Shown here one piece after another: positions 38,614-47,897 of a stretch of 64,000 nt of DNA. This DNA is from Bradyrhizobium sp. 195 (lineage in GTDB: Bacteria > Pseudomonadota > Alphaproteobacteria > Rhizobiales > Xanthobacteraceae). Every line of letters begins with the position of its first letter. The stretch's first letter is position 1. Location: the NCBI RefSeq assembly GCF_023101665.1, contig NZ_CP082161.1, positions 6,324,001-6,388,000 on the forward strand. The letters run 5' to 3'. The notes under the pieces are model-generated. The model had not been told where the DNA came from. It did no database searches and worked only from the letters and a program-made list of their open reading frames with translations. Both the position numbers and the translations under genes were made by a program.

Positions 38614-40179
38614 TCAGAACATCACGCGCCGCAGATCGGCGAGCACATTGGCGAAATAGACGTTGAAGCGCGCGGCCGCCGCACCGTCGATGACGCGGTG
38701 ATCCCAGGACAGCGACAGCGGCAAGGTCAGACGCGATGTCCAGGTCTTGCCGTCCGCCGAATGCTGCTTCCAGTAGCCCTTGCAGACGCCCATGATCGCG
38801 ACCTCGGGCGCGTTGATGATCGGCGTGAAATAGATGCCGCCGATGCCGCCGAGCGAGGAGATCGAGAAGGTGCCGCCCTGCATCTGGTCGGGCTTGATCT
38901 TGCCCTCGCGCGCCAGCTTGGCGAGCGCGTTCATCTCGTTGGCGATGTCCGGTATCGATTTCTTGTCGGCATCGCGGATGACTGGCACCATCAGGCCGTT
39001 CGGCGTGTCCGCGGCAAAGCCGATGTGCCAGTAATTCTTGTAGACGAGCGTGTCGCCATCGAGGCTGGCGTTGAATTCCGGAAACTTCTTCAGCGCAGCG
39101 ACGGCTGCCTTCACCATGAAGGGCAGCAGCGAGAGCTTGACGCCGCTCTTCTCCAGCTCCTTGTTCATCTTCACCCGGAACTGCTCGAGTTCGGTGATAT
39201 CGGCCTCGTCATGCGTGGTGACGTGCGGGATCACGACCCAGTTGCGGTGCAGATTGGCCGCCGAAATCTTCTTGATGCGGCCGAGCTCCTTGCGCTCGAC
39301 CGGACCAAACTTGGCGAAATCGATCTTGGGCCAGGGCAACAGATCGATGCCGCCAACGCCGCTGCCGCCTGCTGCCGCAGGCTGCGGCTTGGCGGGTGCG
39401 GCCCCGCCCCTGGCGAAGGCCTCGACGTCCTCGCGCTGGACACGGCCATGATTGCCTGTACCCTTGACCTTGCCGAGATCGACGCCGAGTTCGCGCGCTA
39501 GCTTGCGGACTGCGGGGCCCGCATAGGCGAGCGCAAAGGCCTTCTCGTCCACCGCACCGGCCTGCGCCGCGGGGGCCGCGGCAGGTAACGTTGACGCAGG
39601 TATCGGCGCAGCAGCTGCTGGCGCAGCCACCGCCCCCTCGCCGGTTGCGAGCACGAGAATGACCGCACCCTCGCTGACCTTGTCACCGGTCTTCAGCTTG
39701 ATCTCGCGCACGGTACCCGAGAGCGGCGCCGGGACTTCCATCGTCGCCTTGTCCGACTCGAGCGCAATCAGCGGATCCTCCGCCTTCACGCTGTCGCCGG
39801 GCTTCACGAAGATCTCGATGACCGGGACGTCCTTGAAGTCGCCGATATCAGGAACGCGCACCTCGGCGACGCCGGCCGGCGCGCTGACGGGTGACGGCGG
39901 AGCGCTGACGACCGGCCGCGCCTCGGCCAGCTCGCCTCCTGCGCCATCGAACTGCACGATCACCGTGCCTTCGCTCACCTTGTCCCCGACCTCGACGACC
40001 ACCGATTTCACCACGCCTTCACGAGGCGACGGCACCTCCATGGTCGCCTTGTCGGATTCCAGCGCAACCAGCGGATCCTCAGCCTTTACCTTGTCGCCCG
40101 GCTTGACGAAAACTTCGATCACCGGCACGTCCTTGAAGTCGCCGATGTCGGGAACCTTGATGTCGATCAGACCACTCAT
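38614..40179 (-). CDS. aceF: Pyruvate dehydrogenase E2, dihydrolipoyl acetyltransferase
   Basis: The 521-residue E2 starts at ATG 40179 ([17 protein letters not shown]). It has two near-identical lipoyl domains, each with [14 protein letters not shown](V/I)FVKPGD and LESDKATMEVP (lysines near residues 42 and 159). Ala/Pro linkers, a peripheral-subunit-binding domain (GPAVRKLARELGVDLGKVKG) and a catalytic domain with SWDHRVIDGAAAARF follow. It transfers acetyl groups to CoA. The open frame continues to 40215 over the aceE stop. Confidence 0.95.
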   Translation of the reverse strand: MSGLIDIKVPDIGDFKDVPVIEVFVKPGDKVKAEDPLVALESDKATMEVPSPREGVVKSVVVEVGDKVSEGTVIVQFDGAGGELAEARPVVSAPPSPVSAPAGVAEVRVPDIGDFKDVPVIEIFVKPGDSVKAEDPLIALESDKATMEVPAPLSGTVREIKLKTGDKVSEGAVILVLATGEGAVAAPAAAAPIPASTLPAAAPAAQAGAVDEKAFALAYAGPAVRKLARELGVDLGKVKGTGNHGRVQREDVEAFARGGAAPAKPQPAAAGGSGVGGIDLLPWPKIDFAKFGPVERKELGRIKKISAANLHRNWVVIPHVTTHDEADITELEQFRVKMNKELEKSGVKLSLLPFMVKAAVAALKKFPEFNASLDGDTLVYKNYWHIGFAADTPNGLMVPVIRDADKKSIPDIANEMNALAKLAREGKIKPDQMQGGTFSISSLGGIGGIYFTPIINAPEVAIMGVCKGYWKQHSADGKTWTSRLTLPLSLSWDHRVIDGAAAARFNVYFANVLADLRRVMF

Positions 40180-40202
40180 CGCTCTGCCCTCGGCTCGCTG
40201 TC

Positions 40203-42890
40203 TCACACGGTCCACGGCGCAGCGCGCCCGGCGTCGATCTGGTACTTGGCGATGGCCTCCGCGACGATCGCGGGCTTGATCGTGCCTTCGTCGGCCAGCG
40301 CCTTCAGCGCGGCGATCGCGACGTAGTGCCGGTCGACCTCGAAGAATTTTCGCAGCTTGACGCGATAGTCGCTGCGGCCAAAGCCGTCGGTGCCGAGCAC
40401 GACGTAGCGGCGGCCGGCCGCCTGGACATACTCTCGGATCTGATCGGGATAGTTGCGCATGTAATCGGTCGACGCCACGACCGGGCCCGAATGGGCTTCG
40501 AGCTTCGCTTCGACCCAGCTCTTGCGGCGCGGCTCCGTCGGGTGCAGCAGATTCCAGCGTTCAGTGGCCATGCCGTCGCGACGCAGCTCGTTGAAGCTCG
40601 TCGCGCTCCAGATGTCGGCGGTCACGCCGAAGTCCGCCTTGAGCAGATCCGCCGCCGCGATCACCTCGCGAAGGATCGTGCCCGAGCCGACGAGCTGGAC
40701 GCGAGGTCCCTTCTTCGCCGTCTCTCCACCGTTCTTCAGCAGATAGAGTCCCTTGAGGATGCCCTCCTCCGCCCCCTTGCCCGCTTCGGCGAGCGAGGGG
40801 TGCGGGTAGTTCTCGTTCATCAGCGTGATGTAATAGTAGACGTCCTCCTGCGCCTCATACATGCGGCGCATGCCTTCGCGCACGATGGTCACCACCTCGT
40901 AGGCGAAGGTGGGATCGTAGGAGATGCAGTTCGGGATGGTGCCGGCAAGCACGTGGCTGTGGCCGTCCTCGTGCTGCAAGCCTTCGCCGTTCAGCGTGGT
41001 GCGGCCGGCGGTGCCGCCGAGCAGGAATCCCCGCGCCCGCATATCGCCCGCGAGCCAGGCGAGGTCGCCGACGCGCTGCAGGCCGAACATCGAATAATAG
41101 ATGTAGAACGGAATCATCGGCACGTCGTTCGTCGAGTAGGACGTCGCCGCGACGATCCAGCTCGACATGGCGCCGCCTTCGTTGATGCCCTCCTGCAGCA
41201 CCTGCCCGGTCTTGTCCTCGCGATAGTACATGAGCTGGTCGGCGTCCTGGGGACGGTAGAGCTGGCCGACCGACGAATAGATTCCGAGCTGGCGGAACAT
41301 GCCCTCCATGCCGAAGGTCCGGGATTCATCGGGCACGATCGGCACGATGTGCTTGCCGATCGCCTTGTCGCGCACCAGCGCGCCCAGCATCTGCACGAAG
41401 GCCATCGTGGTCGAGATTTCGCGGTCGCCGGTCGCGTCGAGCAGCCGCTGGAACGTCGACAACGGCGGAATTTGCAAGGACGCGGATTTGCGCCGGCGTT
41501 GCGGCAGACTGCCACCGAGCTTTTCGCGCTGGGCGCGCAGATACTTCATCTCCGGACTGTCTTCCGCCGGACGGATGAAGGGCACCTTGGCCAGCTCATC
41601 GTCGCTGACCGGCACCTGGAAGCGGTCGCGGAATCCGCGCAGCGCGTCCTGCGTCATCTTCTTGGCCTGATGCGCGATCATCTGGCCTTCGCCGGACTCG
41701 CCCATACCATAGCCCTTAACTGTCTTCGGCAGAATGACCGTCGGCTGTCCCTTGTGGTTCACCGCCGCGGTATAGGCCGCGAACACCTTTTCCGGATCGT
41801 GACCGCCACGCGCGAGCTGCCAGATTTCGTCGTCGCTCATGTCGGCGACGAGTTGCTTCAGCTCGTCGTACTTGCCGAAGAAATGCTCGCGGATATAGGC
41901 GCCGCTCTTGCTCTTGAAATCCTGGTACTCGCCGTCGACGCACTCCTCCATGCGCTTCAGCAGCAACCCGCTCTTGTCGTTCCCCAGCAGCCGATCCCAG
42001 CCCGATCCCCACAGCACCTTGATGACGTTCCAGCCGGCACCGCGGAAAACGCTTTCGAGCTCCTGAACGATCTTGCCGTTGCCGCGCACGGGCCCGTCGA
42101 GCCGCTGCAAATTGCAGTTGATGACGAAGATGAGATTGTCGAGGTTCTCGCGGCCGGCGAGCGAGATCGCACCGAGCGATTCCGGCTCGTCGGTTTCGCC
42201 GTCGCCCATGAAGGCCCAGACCTTGCGATTGGCGGTCTCGGCCAGCTTGTGGTTTTCCAGATACTTCAGGAACCGCGCCTGATAGATCGCCATCAGCGGC
42301 CCCAGCCCCATCGACACGGTCGGGAACTGCCAGAAATCCGGCATCAGCCAGGGATGCGGATAGCTCGACAGGCCCTTGCCGCCGGTCTCCTGCCGGAAGC
42401 CGAGCAGCTGATCCTCGCTCAGCCGCCCTTCGAGAAAGGCGCGCGCGTAGATGCCGGGGGAGCAGTGGCCCTGCACGAAGATCAGATCACCGCCGTGCGA
42501 TTCCGTCGGCGCATGCCAGAAATGGCCGAAGCCGATGTCGTAGAGTGTGGCGGCAGACTGGAAGCTCGCGATGTGACCGCCAAGCTCCGAACTCTCCTTG
42601 TTGGCACGCAGGACGATGGCGAGAGCGTTCCACCGAATGATCGAGCGCAGCTTGTGCTCGATGGCGCGGTCGCCCGGCAGTGCCGGCTGTTGATCCCGCG
42701 GAATCGTGTTGCAATAGGGCGTCGTCAGCGTCTGCTGAATGGCGAGGCCGCCACCGCGCGCGGCGGCGATGACTGCGTTGACGACGAATTCGGCGCGTTC
42801 ACTGCCGCGGTGACCTCGGATTGCCGACAGGGCCTCCAGCCACTCGCGGGTTTCCTGCGGGTCCTGATCGTGAGCGTCCGGGTTCGTCAT
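40203..42890 (-). CDS. aceE: Pyruvate dehydrogenase E1, homodimeric type
   Basis: The 895-residue E1 starts at ATG 42890 (MTNPDAHDQDPQE) after GGGAG. Motifs include TPYCNTIP, WHAPTESHGGDLIFVQGHCSPGIYARAFLEG, the thiamine-diphosphate segment MGDGETDEPESLGA with NLDNLIFVINCN, and the C-terminal TDGFGRSDYRVKLRKFFEVDRHYV. It decarboxylates pyruvate and acetylates the E2 lipoyl groups. Alphaproteobacteria more often use the heterotetrameric PdhA/PdhB E1, so this single-chain form may be an additional or acquired complex. It is the first gene of the cluster. Confidence 0.96.
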   Translation of the reverse strand: MTNPDAHDQDPQETREWLEALSAIRGHRGSERAEFVVNAVIAAARGGGLAIQQTLTTPYCNTIPRDQQPALPGDRAIEHKLRSIIRWNALAIVLRANKESSELGGHIASFQSAATLYDIGFGHFWHAPTESHGGDLIFVQGHCSPGIYARAFLEGRLSEDQLLGFRQETGGKGLSSYPHPWLMPDFWQFPTVSMGLGPLMAIYQARFLKYLENHKLAETANRKVWAFMGDGETDEPESLGAISLAGRENLDNLIFVINCNLQRLDGPVRGNGKIVQELESVFRGAGWNVIKVLWGSGWDRLLGNDKSGLLLKRMEECVDGEYQDFKSKSGAYIREHFFGKYDELKQLVADMSDDEIWQLARGGHDPEKVFAAYTAAVNHKGQPTVILPKTVKGYGMGESGEGQMIAHQAKKMTQDALRGFRDRFQVPVSDDELAKVPFIRPAEDSPEMKYLRAQREKLGGSLPQRRRKSASLQIPPLSTFQRLLDATGDREISTTMAFVQMLGALVRDKAIGKHIVPIVPDESRTFGMEGMFRQLGIYSSVGQLYRPQDADQLMYYREDKTGQVLQEGINEGGAMSSWIVAATSYSTNDVPMIPFYIYYSMFGLQRVGDLAWLAGDMRARGFLLGGTAGRTTLNGEGLQHEDGHSHVLAGTIPNCISYDPTFAYEVVTIVREGMRRMYEAQEDVYYYITLMNENYPHPSLAEAGKGAEEGILKGLYLLKNGGETAKKGPRVQLVGSGTILREVIAAADLLKADFGVTADIWSATSFNELRRDGMATERWNLLHPTEPRRKSWVEAKLEAHSGPVVASTDYMRNYPDQIREYVQAAGRRYVVLGTDGFGRSDYRVKLRKFFEVDRHYVAIAALKALADEGTIKPAIVAEAIAKYQIDAGRAAPWTV

Positions 42891-43083
42891 CAATTTCTCC
42901 CTTGTATGCCAAGCCGAAGTCGAGCGTCGACGTTCATTGCGGCCCGCGTTCATGCGGACGCGCGCAATGCCGAACGGAGCGAGATCCCGGTCGCGTTAGG
43001 TCGTGAGTCGAATGTTGGCTGGCATCTGAACGTCCCCTCGCACTGTCTATTTTGAAGCTGTCGCTTCTTTTGACGGGTCATTA

Positions 43084-43099
43084 AGCAGCATTCGTGCCA
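43084..43099 (-). promoter_or_regulatory. Sigma-54 (-24/-12) promoter upstream of aceE
   Basis: The minus strand reads TGGCACG-AATG-CTGCT. Against TGGCACG-N4-TTGCW only one position differs, and GG and GC are exactly ten bases apart. Transcription would start near 43073 and read into aceE. The same cluster encodes a GAFTGA-type activator. Confidence 0.6.
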
Positions 43100-43114
43100 G
43101 CGCACGAAAAAGCA

Positions 43115-43133
43115 CGGTATCCCAGCGATACTG
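43115..43133. promoter_or_regulatory. Inverted repeat, possible activator site
   Basis: CGGTATC (43115-43121) and GATACTG (43127-43133) are inverted arms with 6 of 7 matches and a 5-base spacer. They lie just upstream of the sigma-54 promoter. The position is close for an enhancer site, but the site could bind the DctD-like regulator or another factor. Confidence 0.35.
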
Positions 43134-43523
43134 TTCAATTTGCTTGGCTTTTACCGGATGGCTCGTTGCTCCCGCGAGGGCATCTCGGCCGAATCCGTCT
43201 GAAGCTCCGGAAAACCGGCTGGAGCGACCACCCGAAATATCGGATCGCTCTGACGGAAGGTTCTGAATGCAGGCGTTGCCGTCACCCCGGACAGCCCGTT
43301 GGAACTGGAGCATCCGCAAGGGTGCGCTCAGTCATACGAGCGCGAACAACGCGCGATTACAAATCAGGTTGACGCGCACCATCGCGATAGCTGAAGGTCA
43401 GCGACCAAGCACGCGTGACTCCATTGTTGCCGCGCGATTGCTTGCCCGAGTCGCGACGTATCACGCAGCTTGAGCGAAGCCGACGGCATGTTCGGCTCTG
43501 GCACATCACAGGGGGATGGGTGC

Positions 43524-44479
43524 ATGACGGTGATACTCGATCTGCTCAACAACGATCCGCGAGCCGAGAGGCCGCGCCATCCCGAAAAGGCCAACCGCCC
43601 GGACACCCCGCTGCAAAGCAAGCCCGAATGGATCCGCGTGAAAGCTCCCGGCTCCGCCCAATGGACGGAGACGCGACGTATCGTGCGCGAGAACAAGCTC
43701 GTGACCGTCTGCGAGGAAGCCGGTTGCCCCAACATCGGCGAATGCTGGGCGAAGAAGCACGCGACCTTCATGATCATGGGGGATACCTGCACGCGCGCCT
43801 GCGCGTTCTGCAACGTGCGCACCGGCCTGCCCGGCCCGCTCGATGCCGACGAGCCCCGCAAGGTCGCCGACGCCGTGGCCAAACTTGGGCTCGAGCATGT
43901 GGTCGTGACCTCGGTCGATCGCGACGACCTTGCCGACGGCGGCGCCGTCCATTTCGCCGCGACCATTGCGGCGATCCGTGCAACGAGGCCGGCGACGTCT
44001 ATCGAAATCCTCACGCCTGATTTCCTGCGCAAGCACGGCGCGCTCGAAACGGTCGTTGCGGCGAGGCCAGACGTATTCAATCACAATCTGGAAACGGTGC
44101 CGTCAAAATATCTGGCGGTGCGCCCCGGTGCGCGCTATTTCCATTCTGTCCAACTCCTGCAGCGCGTGAAGGAGCTCGACTCCCGCATCTTCACCAAATC
44201 GGGAATCATGGTCGGCCTCGGCGAGAACCGCAGCGAGGTGCTGCAATTGATGGACGATCTGCGTTCCGCCGACGTCGATTTCCTGACCATCGGCCACATC
44301 TCCAACCGACGCGCAAGCACCATGCCGTGATGCGCTTCGTGACCCCGGATGAATTCGAGGCCTATCAGAAGACGGCCTACGCCAAGGGATTTCTGATGGT
44401 CTCGGCCACACCACTGACGCGATCCTCACACCACGCTGGTGACGACTTCCGCGAGCTGCGCGAGCGCCGGCACGTTTAA
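43524..44479 (+). pseudogene. lipA: Lipoyl synthase with a frameshift near the C-terminus
   Basis: From ATG 43524 ([17 protein letters not shown] upstream) the protein shows the auxiliary cluster motif [12 protein letters not shown] and the radical-SAM motif CTRACAFC. At about 44295 one base is missing in the LTIGQYLQPT codons (CACAT instead of a six-base CAGTAT-type pair), so the frame ends early at 44330. In the other frame the expected tail continues: [19 protein letters not shown] and [21 protein letters not shown] to a stop at 44479. The conserved RSSYHA also reads RSSHHA. As written the enzyme lacks its last ~60 residues. A sequencing error is possible. Confidence 0.8.
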
Positions 44480-44710
44480 CTCCTCCGCGGCTGGATCGCG
44501 CTACTCCCTAAACGGACAGCTAGCCCAAACCGTGATCCATGCGCACGGCTTAGCCGTAGCTTAGGCTGAACAGATTGGCAGCCAATATCCGCGCGTCGTG
44601 CTCTCAAGCGGATGGATTCGTTAGCTCTCCTGAGATTCTCCTTGATCTTGGCGCACAAGTTGTGCACATGCCGCCCTCTACTCTGGCGTTGACGCCTGTG
44701 CTTTCCGGCT

Positions 44711-45746
44711 TCAAAACGACACGAGATCTCCGGTTTCCGCTGCGCGCTTGATTGCGTCAATCACTTCGAGGGTTTTGAGACCTTCGCGCGCGCTTACCAC
44801 AGGAGCGGCTATGCCGCGGATAACCGCACAGAAATTGGCAATCTGTAGGCCAAGCGGGTCTTCCTTCTCGTATCTCAGCCGCTCGCGCTCTATCGGCGCC
44901 CACCAGCTGGCCTTGCTTGGATGATGCCAAAGATCGAGTTGCGGAATAGACAGCGATGCCCTCGTGCCGCCGATCTGGTAAAAAGTCTCCTGCGTATGAC
45001 TGTACGCCGGGTTCTCACCAGCCGTGAATTCCCAACTCCAAGGCGACTGGATGGTGTCGGAGATATTGACCGTTCCCAGCGCACCGGAGACGAAGTGCAG
45101 GATGACCACCGCCGTATCTTCAACGGCATTTCCACGCAGCCGATTGGATTGGGCAGCTTGGACCGCCACGATATCCCCACACAGGTACCGCAGCAGGTCG
45201 ACATCGTGGATGAGATTCAAGAAGACCGGCCCCGCCCCCTTTTCGCGACGCCAGGCTACATCGAAATAATCGTCCGGCTTGATCAGCCAGAACATGCCAT
45301 GCACCGACACGATCGGGCCGAGCCGGCCGCTATCGATCTCCGCCTTGGCGCGCTGGATCATCGGGTTGTGGCGGCGATGATGGCCGGTGAGCAGCGGCAC
45401 GCCCTGCTCGCTCGGAAGCTTCGACCAGGGTCTGCGCGGCGACGACGTCATCCGCTAGCGGCTTCTCGATGAGCGCCGGGATGCGGGCTGCGATACAATC
45501 CATGCCGTTGGCCACGTGCATCTGCTTAGGGGTGGCGACGACCACCCCGTCCGGCCGGTTTTCGGCGAGCATGTCCTGAAACGACGGAAAGCAGTCCACG
45601 TTCGGCGAGACCGCCAACTCTCGGGCAGCCGGCATCGGATCGACGATCGACGACAGTATCGCCTCCGGCCGCGCGAGAATGTGTTCAATGTGTCGCTTGC
45701 CGATGAGACCCGCTCCCATCACCGACAGGCGGACAGGTGCAGTCAT
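44711..45746 (-). pseudogene. Gfo/Idh/MocA family oxidoreductase, frameshifted
   Basis: The N-terminal part (MTAPVRLSVMGAGLIGKRHI, then ATPKQMHV and PALIEKPLADDVV) is read from 45746. Near 45410 one extra G in a GGG run shifts the frame, and the rest (VPLLTGHHRRHNPMIQRAKA to the stop at 44711) continues from the other frame. Joined, the protein would be about 344 residues and complete, with the Rossmann motif, EKP and the RHNP segment. It lies 6 bases after the dehydroquinase gene in the same direction, so it probably belonged to the shikimate/quinate locus. A sequencing error cannot be excluded. Confidence 0.8.
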
Positions 45747-45752
45747 ACGATG

Positions 45753-46202
45753 CTATCCCTTCTTCTCGTCAAGCAGCTGGGCCACGCGGCGCAAGCCGAG
45801 CAGATAACCCTGAGTGCCGAAGCCTGCGATGACTCCATCAGCTCGCTTGGAGACAAACGAATGGTGGCGGAACTCCTCGCGCTTGTGCACGTTGGAAATG
45901 TGCACCTCGATCACTGTCCCCTCGAACGTGTTCAAAGCATCCAGGATGGCGACCGATGTATGGGTGAAAGCGGCGGGATTCATCACGATACCGGCGGCCG
46001 TCTCGCGCGCCTCGTGGATCCAGTCGATCAGCTCATATTCCCTATTGGACTGGTGAAAGCGAATCTCCAGGCCGAGCTCCCCGGCCAGCGCCCGGCAATC
46101 CCGCTCCGCATCCACGAGCGTCTCGTGGCCATAGATGTGGGGCTGGCGCTTGCCGAGTAAATTGAGATTCGGCCCGTTCAGGACGTAGACAAGACAACTC
46201 AT
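45753..46202 (-). CDS. aroQ: Type II 3-dehydroquinate dehydratase
   Basis: The 149-residue enzyme starts at ATG 46202 ([20 protein letters not shown]), with GGAG upstream. The upstream part of the open frame overlaps the ABC ATPase gene and is not real. Motifs [17 protein letters not shown] (catalytic Arg/Tyr loop), [16 protein letters not shown] and [17 protein letters not shown] (catalytic His) are present. It interconverts 3-dehydroquinate and 3-dehydroshikimate. The surrounding transporter and dehydrogenases suggest a degradative role rather than aromatic amino acid synthesis. Confidence 0.93.
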   Translation of the reverse strand: MSCLVYVLNGPNLNLLGKRQPHIYGHETLVDAERDCRALAGELGLEIRFHQSNREYELIDWIHEARETAAGIVMNPAAFTHTSVAILDALNTFEGTVIEVHISNVHKREEFRHHSFVSKRADGVIAGFGTQGYLLGLRRVAQLLDEKKG

Positions 46203-46215
46203 GGAAAAACTCCGT

Positions 46216-46962
46216 TCAGTGATGGGCAAGGATCTCGCCGAGGAACTGCTTGGTGCGGGCGTGCTGTGGACTGCGGAAGAAAGCATCGGGCGCGCCTTCT
46301 TCGATAATCTGTCCGTCAGCCATGAAGATGACCCGGTCGGCAACCTGGCGAGCAAAGCCCATCTCGTGGGTGACGCAGATCATGGTCATACCGTCGTTGG
46401 CGAGTCCGATCATCGTATCGAGTACCTCCTTGACCATTTCCGGATCGAGGGCCGAGGTCGGCTCGTCAAACAGCATTACCTTGGGCTGCATGCAGAGGGC
46501 GCGCGCGATCGCGACGCGCTGTTGCTGACCGCCGGAAAGTTGAGCCGGATACTTCTCGGCCTGATCGCCGATGCGTACGCGCTCGAGATATCTCCGCGCG
46601 GTCGCCTCCGCCTCCGTCTTGCCCATGCGGCGCGCGCGAATGGGCGCGAGCGTACAGTTCTGCAAGACCGTCATATGCGGAAAGAGGTTGAAGCTCTGAA
46701 AGACCATGCCGACGTCCAGACGCACGACATCGATGGCCTTGATGCTATCGTCCAACCGATGACCGTTCACCACGATGCTGCCCTGCTGGATCGGCTCGAG
46801 GCGATTGATGCAGCGGATCAGCGTCGACTTGCCTGAACCGGACGGACCGCAGAGCACGATCTTTTCACCTCTGCGCACGGTGAGATCGACGTTGCGGAGA
46901 GCCTGGTACCCGCCGTACCACTTCTGCACGCCCTTCATTTCGATCAGGATGTGGTCCTGCAT
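46216..46962 (-). CDS. Polar amino acid-type ABC transporter ATPase
   Basis: The 248-residue ATPase has Walker [15 protein letters not shown]-loop [13 protein letters not shown], signature [17 protein letters not shown], Walker [16 protein letters not shown] and the switch [13 protein letters not shown], all typical of the GlnQ/HisP family. The ATG at 46962 ([12 protein letters not shown]) follows GGAGA. The frame extends upstream into the binding-protein gene without support. It energises the two permeases at 47898-49233. The likely cargo is a polar hydroxy acid rather than an amino acid (inference from context). Confidence 0.93.
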   Translation of the reverse strand: MQDHILIEMKGVQKWYGGYQALRNVDLTVRRGEKIVLCGPSGSGKSTLIRCINRLEPIQQGSIVVNGHRLDDSIKAIDVVRLDVGMVFQSFNLFPHMTVLQNCTLAPIRARRMGKTEAEATARRYLERVRIGDQAEKYPAQLSGGQQQRVAIARALCMQPKVMLFDEPTSALDPEMVKEVLDTMIGLANDGMTMICVTHEMGFARQVADRVIFMADGQIIEEGAPDAFFRSPQHARTKQFLGEILAHH

Positions 46963-47021
46963 GCTGGTCTCCGCTGTCGGGCGGCGGCCAACGCGGATCG
47001 CGCGTCGGCCGCTCGCAGTGG

Positions 47022-47849
47022 CTACTGGACTGTGAAGGGGACGCCGGGGACCGAGTCCGGGAAGGTCGGCACGGGCACCTTCATCCACTTGGCGTAGAAG
47101 GCAGCCAGTTTGCCGTTCGACTTGATCTCGTCGATGAACTTGTTGGCCGTCTCGTTCCATCCCTTGTCTCCGAGGCGCGTGCAGGCCCCATTGTACAGAG
47201 CCGTGAAGTGAAGCTTGGGCTCGAACCCAAGTTCGGGCTTTGCGGCATTCAGACGCTGCGGGTAGAACAGGTTCGCACCGACTGCCTGGACCTGGCCGGA
47301 GAGCAGCGCCTGGATCGTGGCCGCGTCATCGTCGAATCTGCGGATCTCGGTCCCGGACGGGGCATTGTTGGTCACCTGTGTGTCCTGCGTGGAGGACCTC
47401 GGAACGCCAATAACGTACTTGCCCATGTCGGCATTGCCGGTGATCGGGGTCGCCTGGGCGGCGACGAGCGTGATCTCATTGGCAACATACGGCTTGGAAT
47501 ACTGCACCGCCTTTGCGCGCTCGGGCAGCATGGCCATGGTTGCAAACAGAATGTCGACGCGGCCTGTGGTCAGCGCCGGAATACGATTGGCCACCGCCAG
47601 CGGGACGAACTCGGCCTTAACGCCGAGATATTCAGCGAAGGCGCGGCCCATGTCGGCATCGATGCCATCCTGCTTTCCCGAGCTATCGACATAGCCCCAA
47701 GGAGGATTATCCCCCTGAATGCCGATGACGACGACGCTCTTCTTCTTCACGTCTTCCAGAGTTCCAGCCTGCGACTCGCCTGCGATGGCGAGAGCCGCTA
47801 ATGCCAATAGCGCGAGCCTGAACTGGCGACGATTGGGTGAAAACAACAT
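47022..47849 (-). CDS. ABC transporter substrate-binding protein, polar amino acid family
   Basis: The 275-residue protein has a signal peptide ([20 protein letters not shown]) and the family segments [38 protein letters not shown] and [26 protein letters not shown]. It is a bilobed type II periplasmic binding protein (SBP_bac_3). GGAGGAG precedes the ATG. The ligand is unknown; the adjacent aroQ and aroE genes suggest shikimate, quinate or a related acid. Confidence 0.92.
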   Translation of the reverse strand: MLFSPNRRQFRLALLALAALAIAGESQAGTLEDVKKKSVVVIGIQGDNPPWGYVDSSGKQDGIDADMGRAFAEYLGVKAEFVPLAVANRIPALTTGRVDILFATMAMLPERAKAVQYSKPYVANEITLVAAQATPITGNADMGKYVIGVPRSSTQDTQVTNNAPSGTEIRRFDDDAATIQALLSGQVQAVGANLFYPQRLNAAKPELGFEPKLHFTALYNGACTRLGDKGWNETANKFIDEIKSNGKLAAFYAKWMKVPVPTFPDSVPGVPFTVQ

Positions 47850-47897
47850 GAGTATCTCCTCCTGGTGATGGCTATTTGTTGAGTAGGTGCGCCGTTG

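Larger units (their letters stand above)
42891..43523. other. 633-base regulatory gap between aceE and lipA
   Basis: No credible gene is seen. The gap holds the aceE ribosome-binding site (GGGAG), a sigma-54 promoter match at 43084-43099 pointing at aceE, an inverted repeat at 43115-43133 and the region before lipA. The predicted 5' leader of aceE would be about 180 bases. I found no clear -35/-10 pair for lipA. Confidence 0.5.

Noticed and set aside
35437..43055. Very long plus-strand open frames opposite phaA-aceE (for example 34090-36948, 36762-38666, 40326-43055)
   Set aside because: They are antisense shadows created by GC-rich codon bias; their proteins are Arg/Asp-rich and match no family, while the minus-strand genes are clear.
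43047..43319. A 90-codon minus-strand frame upstream of aceE
   Set aside because: It lies across the sigma-54 promoter and the dyad and shows no family pattern.
43369..43391. TTGACG with GATAGC as a lipA promoter
   Set aside because: The spacing of 11 bases is too short for a sigma-70 promoter.
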